In this document: piece by piece, positions 1-9,632 of the stretch | How the letters are laid out: each line of letters opens with the position of its first letter | How positions within the stretch are numbered: position 1 is the stretch's first letter | DNA from: an uncultured Sulfitobacter sp. | GTDB taxonomy: Bacteria > Pseudomonadota > Alphaproteobacteria > Rhodobacterales > Rhodobacteraceae | Direction of reading: 5' to 3' | DNA length: 64,000 bases | Assembly: GCF_947499945.1 (NCBI RefSeq) | Contig: NZ_CANMQD010000001.1 | Coordinates: 310,001-374,000, forward strand | Notes under the pieces: model-generated | The model's database searches: none | Seen by the model: only the letters and a program-made list of their open reading frames with translations | Told to the model about the DNA's origin: nothing | Made by a program: the position numbers and the translations under genes

Positions 1-37
1 CTGTCTGGTCAGCATTTCCAAAAGCACCACAACACAA

Positions 38-211
38 TCAACTCGCAATCGCCGCCCTCGGAACCGCTGCAATATGCAACCAGTTGTCCGGTAGATATCG
101 CGCATTGGGGCCACCGATAAAGGCCATAGCACGCGACACAATCAGATCCGCCCCTGCCACAGCAAGAGCGAAAACAGCGCGAAATCTTTTGCACGTACCA
201 AAATGCGCCAT
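38..211 (-). CDS. Possible small hypothetical protein (57 aa)
   Basis: This is a short reading frame whose ATG follows a reasonable ribosome-binding site (AAGGTGAGG, five bases upstream). The product would start MAHFGTCKRFRAVFALAVAG and contain an N-terminal basic stretch followed by a mildly hydrophobic segment, then a Pro/Asn/Trp-containing tail. I do not recognise it. It lies divergent from cobS with about 215 bases between the two starts. It may equally be non-coding DNA; only the ribosome-binding site and the absence of any better frame in the first 426 bases support it. Confidence 0.3.
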   Translation of the reverse strand: MAHFGTCKRFRAVFALAVAGADLIVSRAMAFIGGPNARYLPDNWLHIAAVPRAAIAS

Positions 212-298
212 GATGCCTCACCTTGGCGTTCCTTGTTCCGTATCACATACAGGAAGCCATAGTTCTCCTCTTCATTAACACAGACCACACCTAGACCC

Positions 299-322
299 AC
301 AGCTGGCATTACAGCTGGCATT
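299..322. repeat. Perfect 12-bp tandem duplication upstream of cobS
   Basis: The unit ACAGCTGGCATT occurs twice head to tail (299-310 and 311-322). It lies about 100 bases before the cobS start in otherwise featureless intergenic DNA (212-426), where I see no other clear signal. It is probably a small slippage duplication, although a duplicated protein-binding site cannot be excluded. Confidence 0.8.
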
Positions 323-426
323 ATAGCCAAACCAATTTAGGCCTTTCCCTTGATCCTCCACGCGATATGTTGCATCGGAGACTGGAACGCCCCCTGCTGG
401 GGCAGATAGATTTAGGATGAATAAAC

Positions 427-1413
427 ATGGCTGACGGCGGACTGGACCTCAACGCAACCCCGACCAAGGATATCTCGGTGCGCGAGGTATTTGGCATCGA
501 CTCAGACATGACCGTCAAAGGCTTTGAGGAGCGTACGGATCGTGTGCCTGACCTCGACAGCACTTATAAATTTGACGCCGACACCACACTCGCGATCCTT
601 GCAGGATTTTCGCATAACCGTCGCGTTATGGTGCAGGGCTATCACGGAACAGGTAAATCGACGCACATTGAGCAGGTGGCAAGCCGCCTGAACTGGCCCA
701 CCGTGCGCGTAAACCTCGACAGCCACATCAGCCGGATCGATCTGATAGGTAAAGATGCTATCAAGCTGGTTGACGGCAAACAGGTCACAGCGTTCCAAGA
801 AGGCATTCTACCTTGGGCATTGCGCACGCCGACTGCGATTGTATTCGATGAATACGATGCGGGCCGTGCGGATGTTATGTTTGTAATCCAGCGTGTTTTG
901 GAAACCGATGGTAAGCTGACACTGCTTGACCAAAACAAGGTGATCACGCCCCACCCGTATTTCCGCATCTTTGCAACCGCAAACACCGTAGGTTTGGGCG
1001 ATACTACGGGCCTCTATCATGGCACACAGCAGATCAACCAAGGTCAGATGGACCGCTGGTCGCTTGTATCTACATTGAACTACCTCAGCATTGATGCAGA
1101 AACAGCGATCGTTCTTGCCAAAAACCCGCATTTTAACACTGAGACTGGCCGTAAGATCGTCAAGCAAATGGTTACAGTTGCGGACCTCACGCGCACGGCA
1201 TTCATGAACGGAGATTTGTCCACCGTGATGTCGCCGCGTACCGTGATCGCATGGGCGCAAAACTCGGAAATCTTCAATAACGTTGGCTATGCGTTCCGTC
1301 TCAGCTTCCTCAACAAATGTGACGAGTTGGAGCGCCAGACCGTGGCGGAATTCTATCAGCGCTTGTTCAACGAAGAGCTGCCCGAGAGCGCTGCCAGTGT
1401 TAGTCTCGGCTAA
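427..1413 (+). CDS. cobS: Cobaltochelatase subunit CobS (AAA+ ATPase)
   Basis: The 328-residue product is the AAA+ ATPase subunit of the aerobic, ATP-dependent cobaltochelatase, which works with CobT and CobN to insert cobalt into hydrogenobyrinic acid a,c-diamide during cobalamin synthesis in the cytoplasm. The Walker A motif GYHGTGKST is at residues 71-79 and the Walker B region AIVFDEYD at about 137-144. The length matches the family. The short N-terminal region before the ATPase core carries the typical VREVFGID segment. The partner gene cobT follows on the same strand after a divergent small gene; cobN is not in the window. A strong hairpin terminator lies 20-50 bases after the stop codon, so cobS and cobT are probably separate transcripts. 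No cobalamin riboswitch was seen upstream. Confidence 0.95.
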   Translation: MADGGLDLNATPTKDISVREVFGIDSDMTVKGFEERTDRVPDLDSTYKFDADTTLAILAGFSHNRRVMVQGYHGTGKSTHIEQVASRLNWPTVRVNLDSHISRIDLIGKDAIKLVDGKQVTAFQEGILPWALRTPTAIVFDEYDAGRADVMFVIQRVLETDGKLTLLDQNKVITPHPYFRIFATANTVGLGDTTGLYHGTQQINQGQMDRWSLVSTLNYLSIDAETAIVLAKNPHFNTETGRKIVKQMVTVADLTRTAFMNGDLSTVMSPRTVIAWAQNSEIFNNVGYAFRLSFLNKCDELERQTVAEFYQRLFNEELPESAASVSLG

Positions 1414-1430
1414 ACCGATAAAATTAAACC

Positions 1431-1468
1431 AAAAAAAGGCCTCGGTGACGTACACCGAGGCCTTTACT
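1431..1468. terminator. Bidirectional intrinsic terminator between cobS and the convergent exported-protein gene
   Basis: A perfect 10-bp stem (GGCCTCGGTG at 1438-1447, CACCGAGGCC at 1453-1462) with a five-base loop is flanked by an A-run on the left and a T-rich stretch on the right. It can stop transcripts arriving from both convergent genes. Confidence 0.9.
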
Positions 1469-1487
1469 ATTTCACCGTCGTGAGAAT

Positions 1488-1769
1488 TTAGCCGTCACGC
1501 TTTGCGTCATCCTCAATCAGCGAGCCGTCGATATCATCGACTACGTCGGCAGGCTTATATGCTTCGCTGCCTTGGTCTGCTTTCGGCGTATCCTCCATGG
1601 ATTCGCCAGCAGTGTTCGCACCTGTGTCTGGCTCGACATACTCATTTGGGTCTGCGGCTACCGATTGTGCTGGGGAACCGGTTTTGATTTCTGCCAAAGC
1701 TGCCATCGGTGCGGAAGCGATCAATGCGATCAGTGCGGCGCGGGCGGTGTTTTTGCTCAGATTTGTCAT
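1488..1769 (-). CDS. Acidic exported protein of unknown function (93 aa)
   Basis: The start at 1769 is chosen because AAAGGAAAA precedes it and because the protein then begins with a classic signal peptide (MTNLSKNTARAALIALIASA, cleavage probably after ALA near residue 26). The mature part of about 65 residues is strongly acidic, rich in Asp, Glu, Gly and Thr, with no cysteines and no recognisable domain. A longer reading frame continues upstream but is not supported by any initiation signal. The gene sits between cobS and cobT, convergent with the former and divergent from the latter. I do not recognise a family; an envelope or secreted role is inferred only from the signal peptide. Confidence 0.7.
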   Translation of the reverse strand: MTNLSKNTARAALIALIASAPMAALAEIKTGSPAQSVAADPNEYVEPDTGANTAGESMEDTPKADQGSEAYKPADVVDDIDGSLIEDDAKRDG

Positions 1770-2087
1770 GGTATTTTCCTTTAATATTATAGCTTTAGCA
1801 GATTTTCGTTTCTGCGTTTTGCCTTCTGGTAATACAACGGTGAGCCCCCAAATCTGTTCCCGCATTTTTTCATATTTTCTGCGAAAATTCCCACAACCCT
1901 CTGTTAGCAAACGCGAAAACTTCCAATTTTTTCTCTGGTTAGGACTTCCAAATTCGCTTATCCGGCCCCACCCCTCGCATTTCGCAGTAAGACTTCCCAA
2001 TGATATCTTTAGTTTATCTGCTCGCGTCCTTTGACCCTGCCCTGAAAACCTGCGAAAACTTCTGTAACCATATGGGGCGAGGTCCAA
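1770..2087. promoter_or_regulatory. Divergent intergenic region before cobT with a repeated 11-mer
   Basis: This 318-base AT-rich gap separates two divergent genes and must hold both promoters, though I cannot place a confident -35/-10 pair. GCGAAAACTTC occurs at 1913-1923 and again at 2052-2062, with a close variant (GCGAAAATTC) at 1881-1890. These could be copies of a regulatory site. GGGGCGAGG shortly before 2088 acts as the cobT ribosome-binding site. Confidence 0.4.
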
Positions 2088-3965
2088 ATGAATAAACCAA
2101 CCGACAATCCAGCAGATGCCTTCAAAAAGGCCCTCGCAGAAGCCTCCAAGGTTATGGCGAATGATCCTGACCTAACGGTGAGCTATTCCGTCGACCCCTC
2201 AGGCCTGTCGGGTGACGCAATGCGCCTGCCACAGGTGACGCGGCGCATGACGCGAGATGAAGTGATGCTGGCACGAGGCACAGCGGATGCGCTGGCGCTC
2301 AACCGCCGCTATCACAACGGGCAAACCCATGCCCGCTATGAGCCTCAGGGTGAGATGGCGCGTGATTTGTATGAAGCGATGGAGACTGCCCGCTGTGAGG
2401 CGGTTGGTGCACGCGACATGCCTGGCACCGCTGGCAACATTGACGCCAAGATCAAGCACGAGGCCCTGCGTAAGGGCTATGATCAGGCGAAATCCGCCTC
2501 CGACGTACCGCTGGCTGTGGCGGCGGGATATCTGGTGCGCCATCTGGCCACGGGGCGCGACATGCCTGCGGGTGCGGAAAACGTGATGGAGCTGTGGCGC
2601 GGCTATATCGAGGAAAACTGCGGCGGCACGTTAGACGATCTGGAAAACGCGCTTGAGGATCAGGCCGCTTTTGCCAAATTCTCGCGTCAGATCATCACCG
2701 ATTTGGGTTATGCTGATCAACTGGGCGATGATCCCGATGGCACCGACGATGATCAGGAGGATCAGGCCGAAGAAGGAGCCGAGGAAGAGGACGATCCTGA
2801 CAGCACAGGCAACGACGATCAGGATGAGGAGGATGCAGACGCCTCCCCTGAGCAAAGCCAGGAAGAGCAGCAAGACGCCTCCCAAGCCCAAGTGTCCATG
2901 GACGAGATGGCCGATCAGGAAATGGGGGATGAGGCCGAGATGCCTGAGGGCGAGGCCCCGATGGAGCCGCCTGCCCCGCAGCCCGTCTCGGACGCAGATC
3001 CAAATTATACTGTATATCGCACCGAAGATGACGAAGTTGTCGGCGCAGAGGAACTGGCCGAACCTGTCGAGCTTGAGCGTTTGCGTGCCTATCTTGATCA
3101 ACAGCTTGAGCCGCTCAAGGGCGCAGTGAGCCGTCTGGCAAACAAACTGCAACGCCGGCTTCAGGCCCAACAGAACCGCTCGTGGGAGTTTGATCTGGAG
3201 GAAGGCACGCTGGACGCGGGCCGTCTGGCGCGGATTGTGGCAAGTCCTACAACGCCGCTCAGCTTTAAGGTCGAGAAAGACACTGAATTCCGCGATACGG
3301 TTGTGACGCTGCTTTTGGATAACTCCGGTTCCATGCGCGGGCGGCCTATTTCCATTGCGGCCATTTGTGCCGATGTTCTCGCGCGCACGCTTGAGCGGTG
3401 TAATGTGAAGGTCGAAATCCTCGGCTTTACCACCCGCGCATGGAAAGGCGGCCAAGCACGTGAGCATTGGCTCAACGATGGCCGCCCAACAGGTCCGGGT
3501 CGGCTCAACGATCTGCGCCACATCATTTATAAATCCGCTGACGCCCCATGGCGTCGGACGCGGCCCAATCTGGGGCTGATGATGAAAGAGGGTCTGCTCA
3601 AGGAGAACATCGACGGGGAGGCGCTGGAATGGGCGCACCGCCGTATGATGGCACGCTCGGAATCGCGCAAAATCCTGATGGTGATTTCTGACGGTGCCCC
3701 TGTGGATGACAGCACTTTGTCTGTGAACCCTGCGAACTTTCTGGAAAAGCACCTGCGTGATGTCATCGCGATGGTCGAAAAGAAGAAAGCAGTCGAACTG
3801 TTGGCCATCGGCATCGGGCATGACGTCACGCGCTACTATGACCGCGCTGTGACAATCACCGATGTGGAGCAGCTGGCAGGCGCAATGACGGAGCAGTTGG
3901 CATCACTCTTTGATACGGACCCACGTAAACGTGCACGTGTCATGGGCATGCGCCGCGTTAGCTGA
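2088..3965 (+). CDS. cobT: Cobaltochelatase subunit CobT (VWA protein)
   Basis: The 625-residue product is the von Willebrand A-type partner of CobS in the aerobic cobaltochelatase. An N-terminal CobT domain (about 1-210) is followed by a very acidic low-complexity segment (about 215-310, long runs of Asp, Glu and Gln), then a charged helical stretch and a C-terminal VWA domain. The metal-ion-dependent adhesion motif DNSGSM starts at residue 411, and a second conserved segment, ISDGAPVDD, lies near the end. Domain order and length are normal for the alphaproteobacterial family. CobS and CobT together form the ATPase chaperone that drives CobN. The gene stands alone on the + strand; an unrelated peptidase gene follows 47 bases later. 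Confidence 0.95.
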   Translation: MNKPTDNPADAFKKALAEASKVMANDPDLTVSYSVDPSGLSGDAMRLPQVTRRMTRDEVMLARGTADALALNRRYHNGQTHARYEPQGEMARDLYEAMETARCEAVGARDMPGTAGNIDAKIKHEALRKGYDQAKSASDVPLAVAAGYLVRHLATGRDMPAGAENVMELWRGYIEENCGGTLDDLENALEDQAAFAKFSRQIITDLGYADQLGDDPDGTDDDQEDQAEEGAEEEDDPDSTGNDDQDEEDADASPEQSQEEQQDASQAQVSMDEMADQEMGDEAEMPEGEAPMEPPAPQPVSDADPNYTVYRTEDDEVVGAEELAEPVELERLRAYLDQQLEPLKGAVSRLANKLQRRLQAQQNRSWEFDLEEGTLDAGRLARIVASPTTPLSFKVEKDTEFRDTVVTLLLDNSGSMRGRPISIAAICADVLARTLERCNVKVEILGFTTRAWKGGQAREHWLNDGRPTGPGRLNDLRHIIYKSADAPWRRTRPNLGLMMKEGLLKENIDGEALEWAHRRMMARSESRKILMVISDGAPVDDSTLSVNPANFLEKHLRDVIAMVEKKKAVELLAIGIGHDVTRYYDRAVTITDVEQLAGAMTEQLASLFDTDPRKRARVMGMRRVS

Positions 3966-4012
3966 TCCTACGGGATTTGAATTTACAGTGCACATGAAGA
4001 AGGGGAATTTCT

Positions 4013-5803
4013 GTGTTTCAATCGTTTGAGGTAACAGCACGTCCCGAACAAGGGCCACCCCGCCTTAAAGCCCTGCGCGAGCAAATGACCGCAGCGCAGC
4101 TGGATGGTTTTGTGATTCCCCGCGCCGATGCCCATCAGGGAGAATATGTCGCCGCCCGCGATGCGCGGCTGGCATGGCTCACCGGGTTTACCGGTTCTGC
4201 AGGATTTTGCGTTGCATTGCGCGAAGTTGCAGGCGTCTTCATCGACGGCCGCTACCGCACGCAAGTCAAAGCGCAAGTGGCGGATGTCTACACGCCCGTT
4301 CCATGGCCCGAAGTGTCGATGGCGACGTGGTTGCGTGAGCAACTGCCCCAAGGTGGGCGCGTAGGTTTTGATCCGTGGTTGCACACAGTTGACCAGATTG
4401 AGCAGGCCGAAAAGACGCTAATAGGCAGCAATGTCGAGCTGGTGCAATGCGCCAATCTGGTTGATGCGATTTGGACGGAGCAGCCCTCTGCGCCAATGGA
4501 GCCTGCCAAAGCGCACCCCGTCGAATTTGCTGGCGAGACCCACCTCGACAAGCGCACGCGTCTTGCCCAGACTCTCGTGGAAGCAGGTGAGCAGGCCGCT
4601 GTGATCACCCTGCCCGACAGCATCTGTTGGCTACTTAACATCCGTGGCGCGGATATCGAACGTAATCCTGTGGTACACGGATTTGCCGTTCTGCATGCAG
4701 ACGGCAGCGTTGACCTCTTCTCGGAACCGTCAAAATACGCAACTTTGCAGGACCACCTGGGCGACCAGATCAACCTCTATCCGCCAAGCGGGTTCCTGAT
4801 TGGGTTGGCCGAACTTGATGGCCCGGTGCGCATTGATCCGTCTACAGTGCCACAAATTGTGGCTGATACGCTGGGCGACAGAGCGACGCGCGGAGCCGAG
4901 CCTTGCGCGCTGCCTAAAGCCTGCAAAAACGCCGCCGAAATTGAAGGCACAGCACAAGCACACCTGCGCGATGGTGCCGCCATGGTAGAAATGCTGAGCT
5001 GGCTGGATGCACAAGCTCCGGGAAGCCTGACCGAGACGCAAGTAGTGAGCCAGCTCGAGACCACGCGGCGCCGCGACAACGCATTGCAGGACATCAGCTT
5101 CGAGACGATTGCAGGAACAGGCCCGAACGGGGCGATCATGCACTACCGCGTGACCGAGGAAACCGACAGTGTACTGGAAGACGGTCATTTGATCGTGCTC
5201 GATAGTGGCGGTCAGTACCTCGACGGCACCACCGATATTACCCGCACAATTGCCATTGGCACACCGCCACTTGAGGCGGCGCAGGCATTCACCCGCGTCC
5301 TTGCAGGGATGATTGCGATGAGCCGCCTGCGCTGGCCTAAAGGGCTTGCTGGCGCCCATATTGAGGCCATCGGGCGGATGCCGCTCTGGCTTGCGGGTCA
5401 GGATTTTGATCACGGGCTTGGCCATGGTGTCGGTGCGTATCTGAGTGTCCATGAAGGCCCCCAGCGCCTTAGCCGCGTGAGCCATGTCCCCTTGGAACCA
5501 GGGATGATCCTGAGCAACGAGCCGGGCTATTACCGCGAGGGTGCCTTTGGCATCCGCTTGGAGAATCTGCTGGTGGTGCAAGAGGCACCTGCTCTGCCAT
5601 CAGCTGATGCACACCGCGAAATGCTGGATTGGCGCACGCTCGCCTTTGCGCCGATAGACCGTCGCCTGATCATTGCGGATATGTTGGACCCTGCAGCGCG
5701 CGCATGGCTCAACGCCTATCACGCTGAAGTCGCCGCAAAAATCGGACCGCGGGTTACACCGCAGGTAAAAGAATGGTTAAATACCGCAACAGCCCCGATC
5801 TAG
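4013..5803 (+). CDS. pepP: Xaa-Pro aminopeptidase, M24B family
   Basis: This 596-residue cytoplasmic metallopeptidase should release N-terminal residues that precede proline. It starts at GTG behind GAAGAAGGGG. The long form has two N-terminal creatinase-like domains (about 1-310) and a C-terminal pita-bread catalytic domain. All five metal ligands can be seen: the two Asp in VLDSGGQYLDGTTDITRT, the His in GHGVGAYLSVHEGP, the Glu in SNEPGYY and the Glu in GIRLENL. The extra C-terminal part is typical of the roughly 600-residue group related to eukaryotic aminopeptidase P. The next gene, encoding a DUF427 protein, follows after 24 bases, so the two may be co-transcribed. Confidence 0.9.
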   Translation: MFQSFEVTARPEQGPPRLKALREQMTAAQLDGFVIPRADAHQGEYVAARDARLAWLTGFTGSAGFCVALREVAGVFIDGRYRTQVKAQVADVYTPVPWPEVSMATWLREQLPQGGRVGFDPWLHTVDQIEQAEKTLIGSNVELVQCANLVDAIWTEQPSAPMEPAKAHPVEFAGETHLDKRTRLAQTLVEAGEQAAVITLPDSICWLLNIRGADIERNPVVHGFAVLHADGSVDLFSEPSKYATLQDHLGDQINLYPPSGFLIGLAELDGPVRIDPSTVPQIVADTLGDRATRGAEPCALPKACKNAAEIEGTAQAHLRDGAAMVEMLSWLDAQAPGSLTETQVVSQLETTRRRDNALQDISFETIAGTGPNGAIMHYRVTEETDSVLEDGHLIVLDSGGQYLDGTTDITRTIAIGTPPLEAAQAFTRVLAGMIAMSRLRWPKGLAGAHIEAIGRMPLWLAGQDFDHGLGHGVGAYLSVHEGPQRLSRVSHVPLEPGMILSNEPGYYREGAFGIRLENLLVVQEAPALPSADAHREMLDWRTLAFAPIDRRLIIADMLDPAARAWLNAYHAEVAAKIGPRVTPQVKEWLNTATAPI

Positions 5804-5827
5804 GGGGCATGACATTGGGGGCAAAGA

Positions 5828-6172
5828 ATGGTTGATCATATCACAATCCGAAAAGCAGCAGGCACATGGTCCGTGCGTGCAGGCGGTGCTGTTTTGGGTG
5901 AAAGCGCCGATGCGCTTGAGCTGGTTGAAGGGGACTATCCCCCTGTTATCTATTTCCCGCGCAGCGATATTGCGATGGCGTTTCTTGATCCAAGCGACAA
6001 GACTTCGCATTGCCCGCACAAGGGAGATGCGCGGTACTTCAGCGTGGTTACCAAAAGCAGGACACTGGAGAATGTTGTCTGGTCCTATGAGGAGCCAAAA
6101 GAGGCAGCCGCAGGGGTCAAAGACTATCTCGCGTTTCACAATGTCGATGAAGTAACAGTCGAGCAAATCTAG
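5828..6172 (+). CDS. DUF427 domain protein
   Basis: The 114-residue product matches the DUF427 family: a small beta-rich fold with the conserved pattern VYFPRxDI-like (here VIYFPRSDIAMAFLD), the Cys/His-Lys segment SHCPHKGDARYFS, and the closing FHNVDEVTVEQI. It is normally a stand-alone cytoplasmic protein of unknown biochemical role. It lies directly behind pepP and converges with the ClC gene, whose stop is only 10 bases away. The length is typical. Confidence 0.85.
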   Translation: MVDHITIRKAAGTWSVRAGGAVLGESADALELVEGDYPPVIYFPRSDIAMAFLDPSDKTSHCPHKGDARYFSVVTKSRTLENVVWSYEEPKEAAAGVKDYLAFHNVDEVTVEQI

Positions 6173-6182
6173 CGCTCGCCCG

Positions 6183-7871
6183 TCAGGAGTGTTCCTCAGC
6201 CGCAGTGGCCGCCAGTGCGCGGTTATACGCCTTGAGTGCATCCACATGAAATAGCGCCCCAAGGAGTTCAGGCGGTGCGGCATCTGCCGAAAGCGTCACT
6301 ACAGGCAGGAACAACGCACCCGTTTTCTCGAAAATCGGAATGGCGGTTTCCAGCGTTGCAGCCCCGTCAATATACAGGCCCTCTCCAATCATCTCCCAAC
6401 AGCGCTCGTCGTCAGCCGCACGGGGATGATCGGCAGTGCGCATCGTCTTTACTGCAGTGAACATCGCAAGCAGATAGGCCTGCGGTCCTGCCGCAAGGTG
6501 AATGCCTCTGCGCTCGATCTGGGTCAGAAAAAAGCTGCGATCGACGAGGTTAGAGGACAGCGCCGTCGACATGCTCACCGCGACCATCACGGCAAGGCCC
6601 GTCTGCCAGTCGCCCGTAAGCTCGAACACAATGAGCGTGGTTGAAATTGGCGCACCAAGCACGGCAGCCGCCACAGCCCCCATACCCGCCAGTGCATAAA
6701 GCGAGGTCGAGCCAGAGACATTAGGAAAGATCCCCGTAGCAATCAGACCAAAAGCCAAACCCACGAGTGCGCCGACCATAAGCGAGGGTGAAAAGATCCC
6801 ACCGCCCATGCGACCACCCAACGTAATCGCCACAGCAAGCACCTTAAGCACAGCAAAAACAGTGACTTCATGCAGGGCCAACTCACCCGTCAGGGCAAGC
6901 GAGGTCGTCTCGTATCCGACGCCAATAATATGCGGAAACCAAAGTGCAATCACCCCCAGCAGCAACCCCGCCACCATTGGACGGAAATAGCGCGGCAATT
7001 TGGTGCGTGATTGGATATGGTTGCCAATATCATCCGCCCAAAACACCGCCCGCATAAGCACAACAGCGACGAGGCCACAGGTGAGACCCAGCAGCAGAAA
7101 AGCGGGTAATTCCACGTAGAATTGCAGCTCCGTCACGGTAGGCAGTTTGAATTCGGTCACGCCACCAAACTCAATGCGATTGATGACAGTACCTGCAACG
7201 CTGGCAATCACGATGGGTGCAAAAGCGTGGACAGCAAAATGGCGCAGCACGACTTCGAGCGCAAAAAGTGCGCCTGCGATGGGGGCGTTAAAACTGGCCG
7301 AAACGGCGGCAGCAACGGCACAGCCCAACAGGTCGCGCCCGGTGATCCCGTCCGCATTGATGCGTCGGTTCACCCATGTCGAGATCACGGCGGCCAAATG
7401 CACCACTGGCCCTTCGCGCCCGGATGACCCGCCCGTGCCGAGTGTCACCATAGATGCCAGCGCAGAGGCAAGACCCGCGCGCGTCTCGACACGACCGTCG
7501 TGCAAGGCCGCCCCCTCGATAACATCCGCAACCGAGCGCACACGCGCATCGCGGGTAAAATGATGTAGGATCAGCCCAGAGACCAGCCCACCAAACGTTG
7601 GGATCAAAACAACCCAGTACCAGTCCAAGCCGCTGATAAAGCTGTGCAAATGCTGTACATCATCAGTGCCATAAAGCGTTTCCTGAAGCAGATAGATCCC
7701 CTTGCGGAAAAACAAAGCTGCAAATCCCGCCGCAATCCCGATAAGCAAAGCGATGAACCAGAATGTCACCTTCCCTGGCCCTTTGTGGCGCAGGACACGC
7801 CACCCGTCACGGCAGTTTGTCACGGCCATGGTCACCTGTTGTGACAGAAAGGACTTGGAAGGCTCGGTCAT
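6183..7871 (-). CDS. ClC-family chloride channel or H+/Cl- antiporter
   Basis: The 562-residue product is an integral membrane protein with about ten to twelve helical segments. The selectivity motif GSSGREGP sits at residues 148-155, with the gating glutamate at position 153, and the second pore motif appears as GGRMGGGIFSPSLMVGA. After the last helices (about residue 460) there is a soluble tail with a degenerate CBS-like pattern (LYIDGAATLETAIPIFEKTG and LGALFHVDALKAYNRAL), so the protein belongs to the CBS-bearing bacterial ClC group. It should move chloride across the inner membrane, perhaps in exchange for protons. The gene is separate from the cluster behind it (75 bases between this start and the recN stop). 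Confidence 0.9.
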   Translation of the reverse strand: MTEPSKSFLSQQVTMAVTNCRDGWRVLRHKGPGKVTFWFIALLIGIAAGFAALFFRKGIYLLQETLYGTDDVQHLHSFISGLDWYWVVLIPTFGGLVSGLILHHFTRDARVRSVADVIEGAALHDGRVETRAGLASALASMVTLGTGGSSGREGPVVHLAAVISTWVNRRINADGITGRDLLGCAVAAAVSASFNAPIAGALFALEVVLRHFAVHAFAPIVIASVAGTVINRIEFGGVTEFKLPTVTELQFYVELPAFLLLGLTCGLVAVVLMRAVFWADDIGNHIQSRTKLPRYFRPMVAGLLLGVIALWFPHIIGVGYETTSLALTGELALHEVTVFAVLKVLAVAITLGGRMGGGIFSPSLMVGALVGLAFGLIATGIFPNVSGSTSLYALAGMGAVAAAVLGAPISTTLIVFELTGDWQTGLAVMVAVSMSTALSSNLVDRSFFLTQIERRGIHLAAGPQAYLLAMFTAVKTMRTADHPRAADDERCWEMIGEGLYIDGAATLETAIPIFEKTGALFLPVVTLSADAAPPELLGALFHVDALKAYNRALAATAAEEHS

Positions 7872-7946
7872 TTGGGCCTCAGGATATGGTTAACAGGCAG
7901 AGTGTTGCCCCAGCGGAAACCATATCGCGGGACCATATTCAACCCG

Positions 7947-9596
7947 TCAGAGCCCTAGCAACGCGCGGGCAGCTTCGCGTGCAGCCTGTGTAACCGTATC
8001 GCCGGACACCATGCGGGCCACTTCGTCAACCCGCTCATCGGAATTTAGCGGCACAACATTGGTGGTTGTCATACCTTTTGTTACCGACTTCTCAACGCGC
8101 CAGTGATGCGCCCCAAGGGCCGCAACCTGAGGTGAGTGTGTCACGACCAGCACCTGCCCCTCCGCTGCAATCGCGGCGAGACGGCGACCCACGGCATCCG
8201 CAGTAGCCCCTCCCACGCCACGGTCAATCTCGTCAAAGATAAGCGTAAGGCCGGACTGGCCTTGGGTCAGACAAACTTTGAGCGCCAAGAGGAAGCGGCT
8301 TAGTTCGCCGCCTGACGCAATCTTGTTCAGTGGCCCTGCAGGAGCGCCGGGGTTTGTGGCGACGGTAAATGATACTTCGTCTCGGCCCTCTGGCCCCTCA
8401 GTCTCGGGCATGATCTGCGTCGCAAAAACTGCACGTTCCATCTTGAGGGGGGCAAGCTCGGCGCTGACGGCTTTGTCCAGCTTTGCCGCTGCTTTCATAC
8501 GCGCTTGTGTCAAGGCGGTTGCGGCAGCATCGTAAGTGGCCTCAGCCGCCTTCACATCTGCACGCAGCTGGGCCTGATGGGCATCGCCTGCATCCAGCGC
8601 ATCCAGTTTCGCGCGTAGCGTGTCGGCAAACCCCGCCAATTCATCGGGCTGTACGTCATGCTTGCGGGCAAGGCCGCGAATAGCAAATAACCGCTCCTCA
8701 GTATCCTCAAGGTCGCTCGCGTCAAACGACATCGATTCAATCGCACGGACAACACCGTCCATCGCACCATCGAGTTCAACCATCGCACGGTTCAACGCCG
8801 CCATAGGCTCTTCGAGCATCCCATCCGCACGCGCTGCCGCGCCGTCGAGCCAACGAAAAGCGTCGGCCATCTGCGCCTCTGCACCGCTTTGGCCCATCGC
8901 CTCATAAGCGTTTACCACGTCACCACGAATTTTCTCTGCCGATTGCATCATACGGCGCTTGGTGTCGAGGATCGCTTCCTCCCCTTCTTCAGGGGCTAAC
9001 TTGTCCAACTCCGCCACGGCATAGCGCAGGAATTCTTCCTCGGCACGTATCTCTTCTTGAGCCTTCGCGGCGGCGGCCTCAACCTTGCGCGTGCGTGCCA
9101 TCTCGGACCACGCGCTACGGACTTTGGCACGCGCGGCGTCCAAAACGCCAAAGCTGTCAAGGATAGTGCGGTGGCCACGCGGGTTGAGCAATCCACGATC
9201 ATCATGCTGGCCATGCAACTCGACCAATGTCTCGCTTAGCTGACGCAGCACCTCGCCCGAGCAGCGTCGGTCATTTACCCAAGCGGTTTTGCGCCCCTCT
9301 GCTGTATTGATGCGCCGCAGGATCAATTCGTCGGTGACAGGCAGGCCCGCTTCGGCCAATACCGCACGCGCCGGATGCCCCTCAGCCAGATCAAACCATG
9401 CGGTCACTTCCCCCTGCGCTGCCCCTTGCCGCACAAGATCGGCACGGCCCCGCCACCCCAGCACAAAGCCAAGACTGTCGAGCAGGATCGACTTCCCCGC
9501 GCCTGTCTCACCAGTGAGCACATTGAGGCCCGACTGGAAACTGAGTTCCAGCCGCTCAATGATCAGCATGTCAGATATATCAAGTCCGCGCAGCAT
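7947..9596 (-). CDS. recN: DNA repair protein RecN
   Basis: The 549-residue SMC-like ATPase assists double-strand break repair. The N-terminal ATPase half carries Walker A GETGAGKS at residues 29-36. A long coiled-coil region (about 150-360) is rich in Ala, Glu, Lys and Arg. The C-terminal half has the ABC signature-like SGGELSRF and the Walker B LTLIFDEIDRGVGG. Length and motif order are those of RecN. The gene is the last of the large leftward cluster, 36 bases after bamD; the bamD-recN neighbourhood is common in this order. Confidence 0.95.
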   Translation of the reverse strand: MLRGLDISDMLIIERLELSFQSGLNVLTGETGAGKSILLDSLGFVLGWRGRADLVRQGAAQGEVTAWFDLAEGHPARAVLAEAGLPVTDELILRRINTAEGRKTAWVNDRRCSGEVLRQLSETLVELHGQHDDRGLLNPRGHRTILDSFGVLDAARAKVRSAWSEMARTRKVEAAAAKAQEEIRAEEEFLRYAVAELDKLAPEEGEEAILDTKRRMMQSAEKIRGDVVNAYEAMGQSGAEAQMADAFRWLDGAAARADGMLEEPMAALNRAMVELDGAMDGVVRAIESMSFDASDLEDTEERLFAIRGLARKHDVQPDELAGFADTLRAKLDALDAGDAHQAQLRADVKAAEATYDAAATALTQARMKAAAKLDKAVSAELAPLKMERAVFATQIMPETEGPEGRDEVSFTVATNPGAPAGPLNKIASGGELSRFLLALKVCLTQGQSGLTLIFDEIDRGVGGATADAVGRRLAAIAAEGQVLVVTHSPQVAALGAHHWRVEKSVTKGMTTTNVVPLNSDERVDEVARMVSGDTVTQAAREAARALLGL

Positions 9597-9632
9597 TAGG
9601 GGCGTTCCGTCAAAGTGGTGCAGGTGTGCACG

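Noticed and set aside
212-426. Cobalamin riboswitch upstream of cobS
   Set aside because: No B12-box-like element or conserved stem was found in this gap.
2631-3821. Long minus-strand open frame (396 codons) over cobT
   Set aside because: It is antisense to a clear cobT gene, has no domain or ribosome-binding site, and arises from the GC-rich codon pattern.
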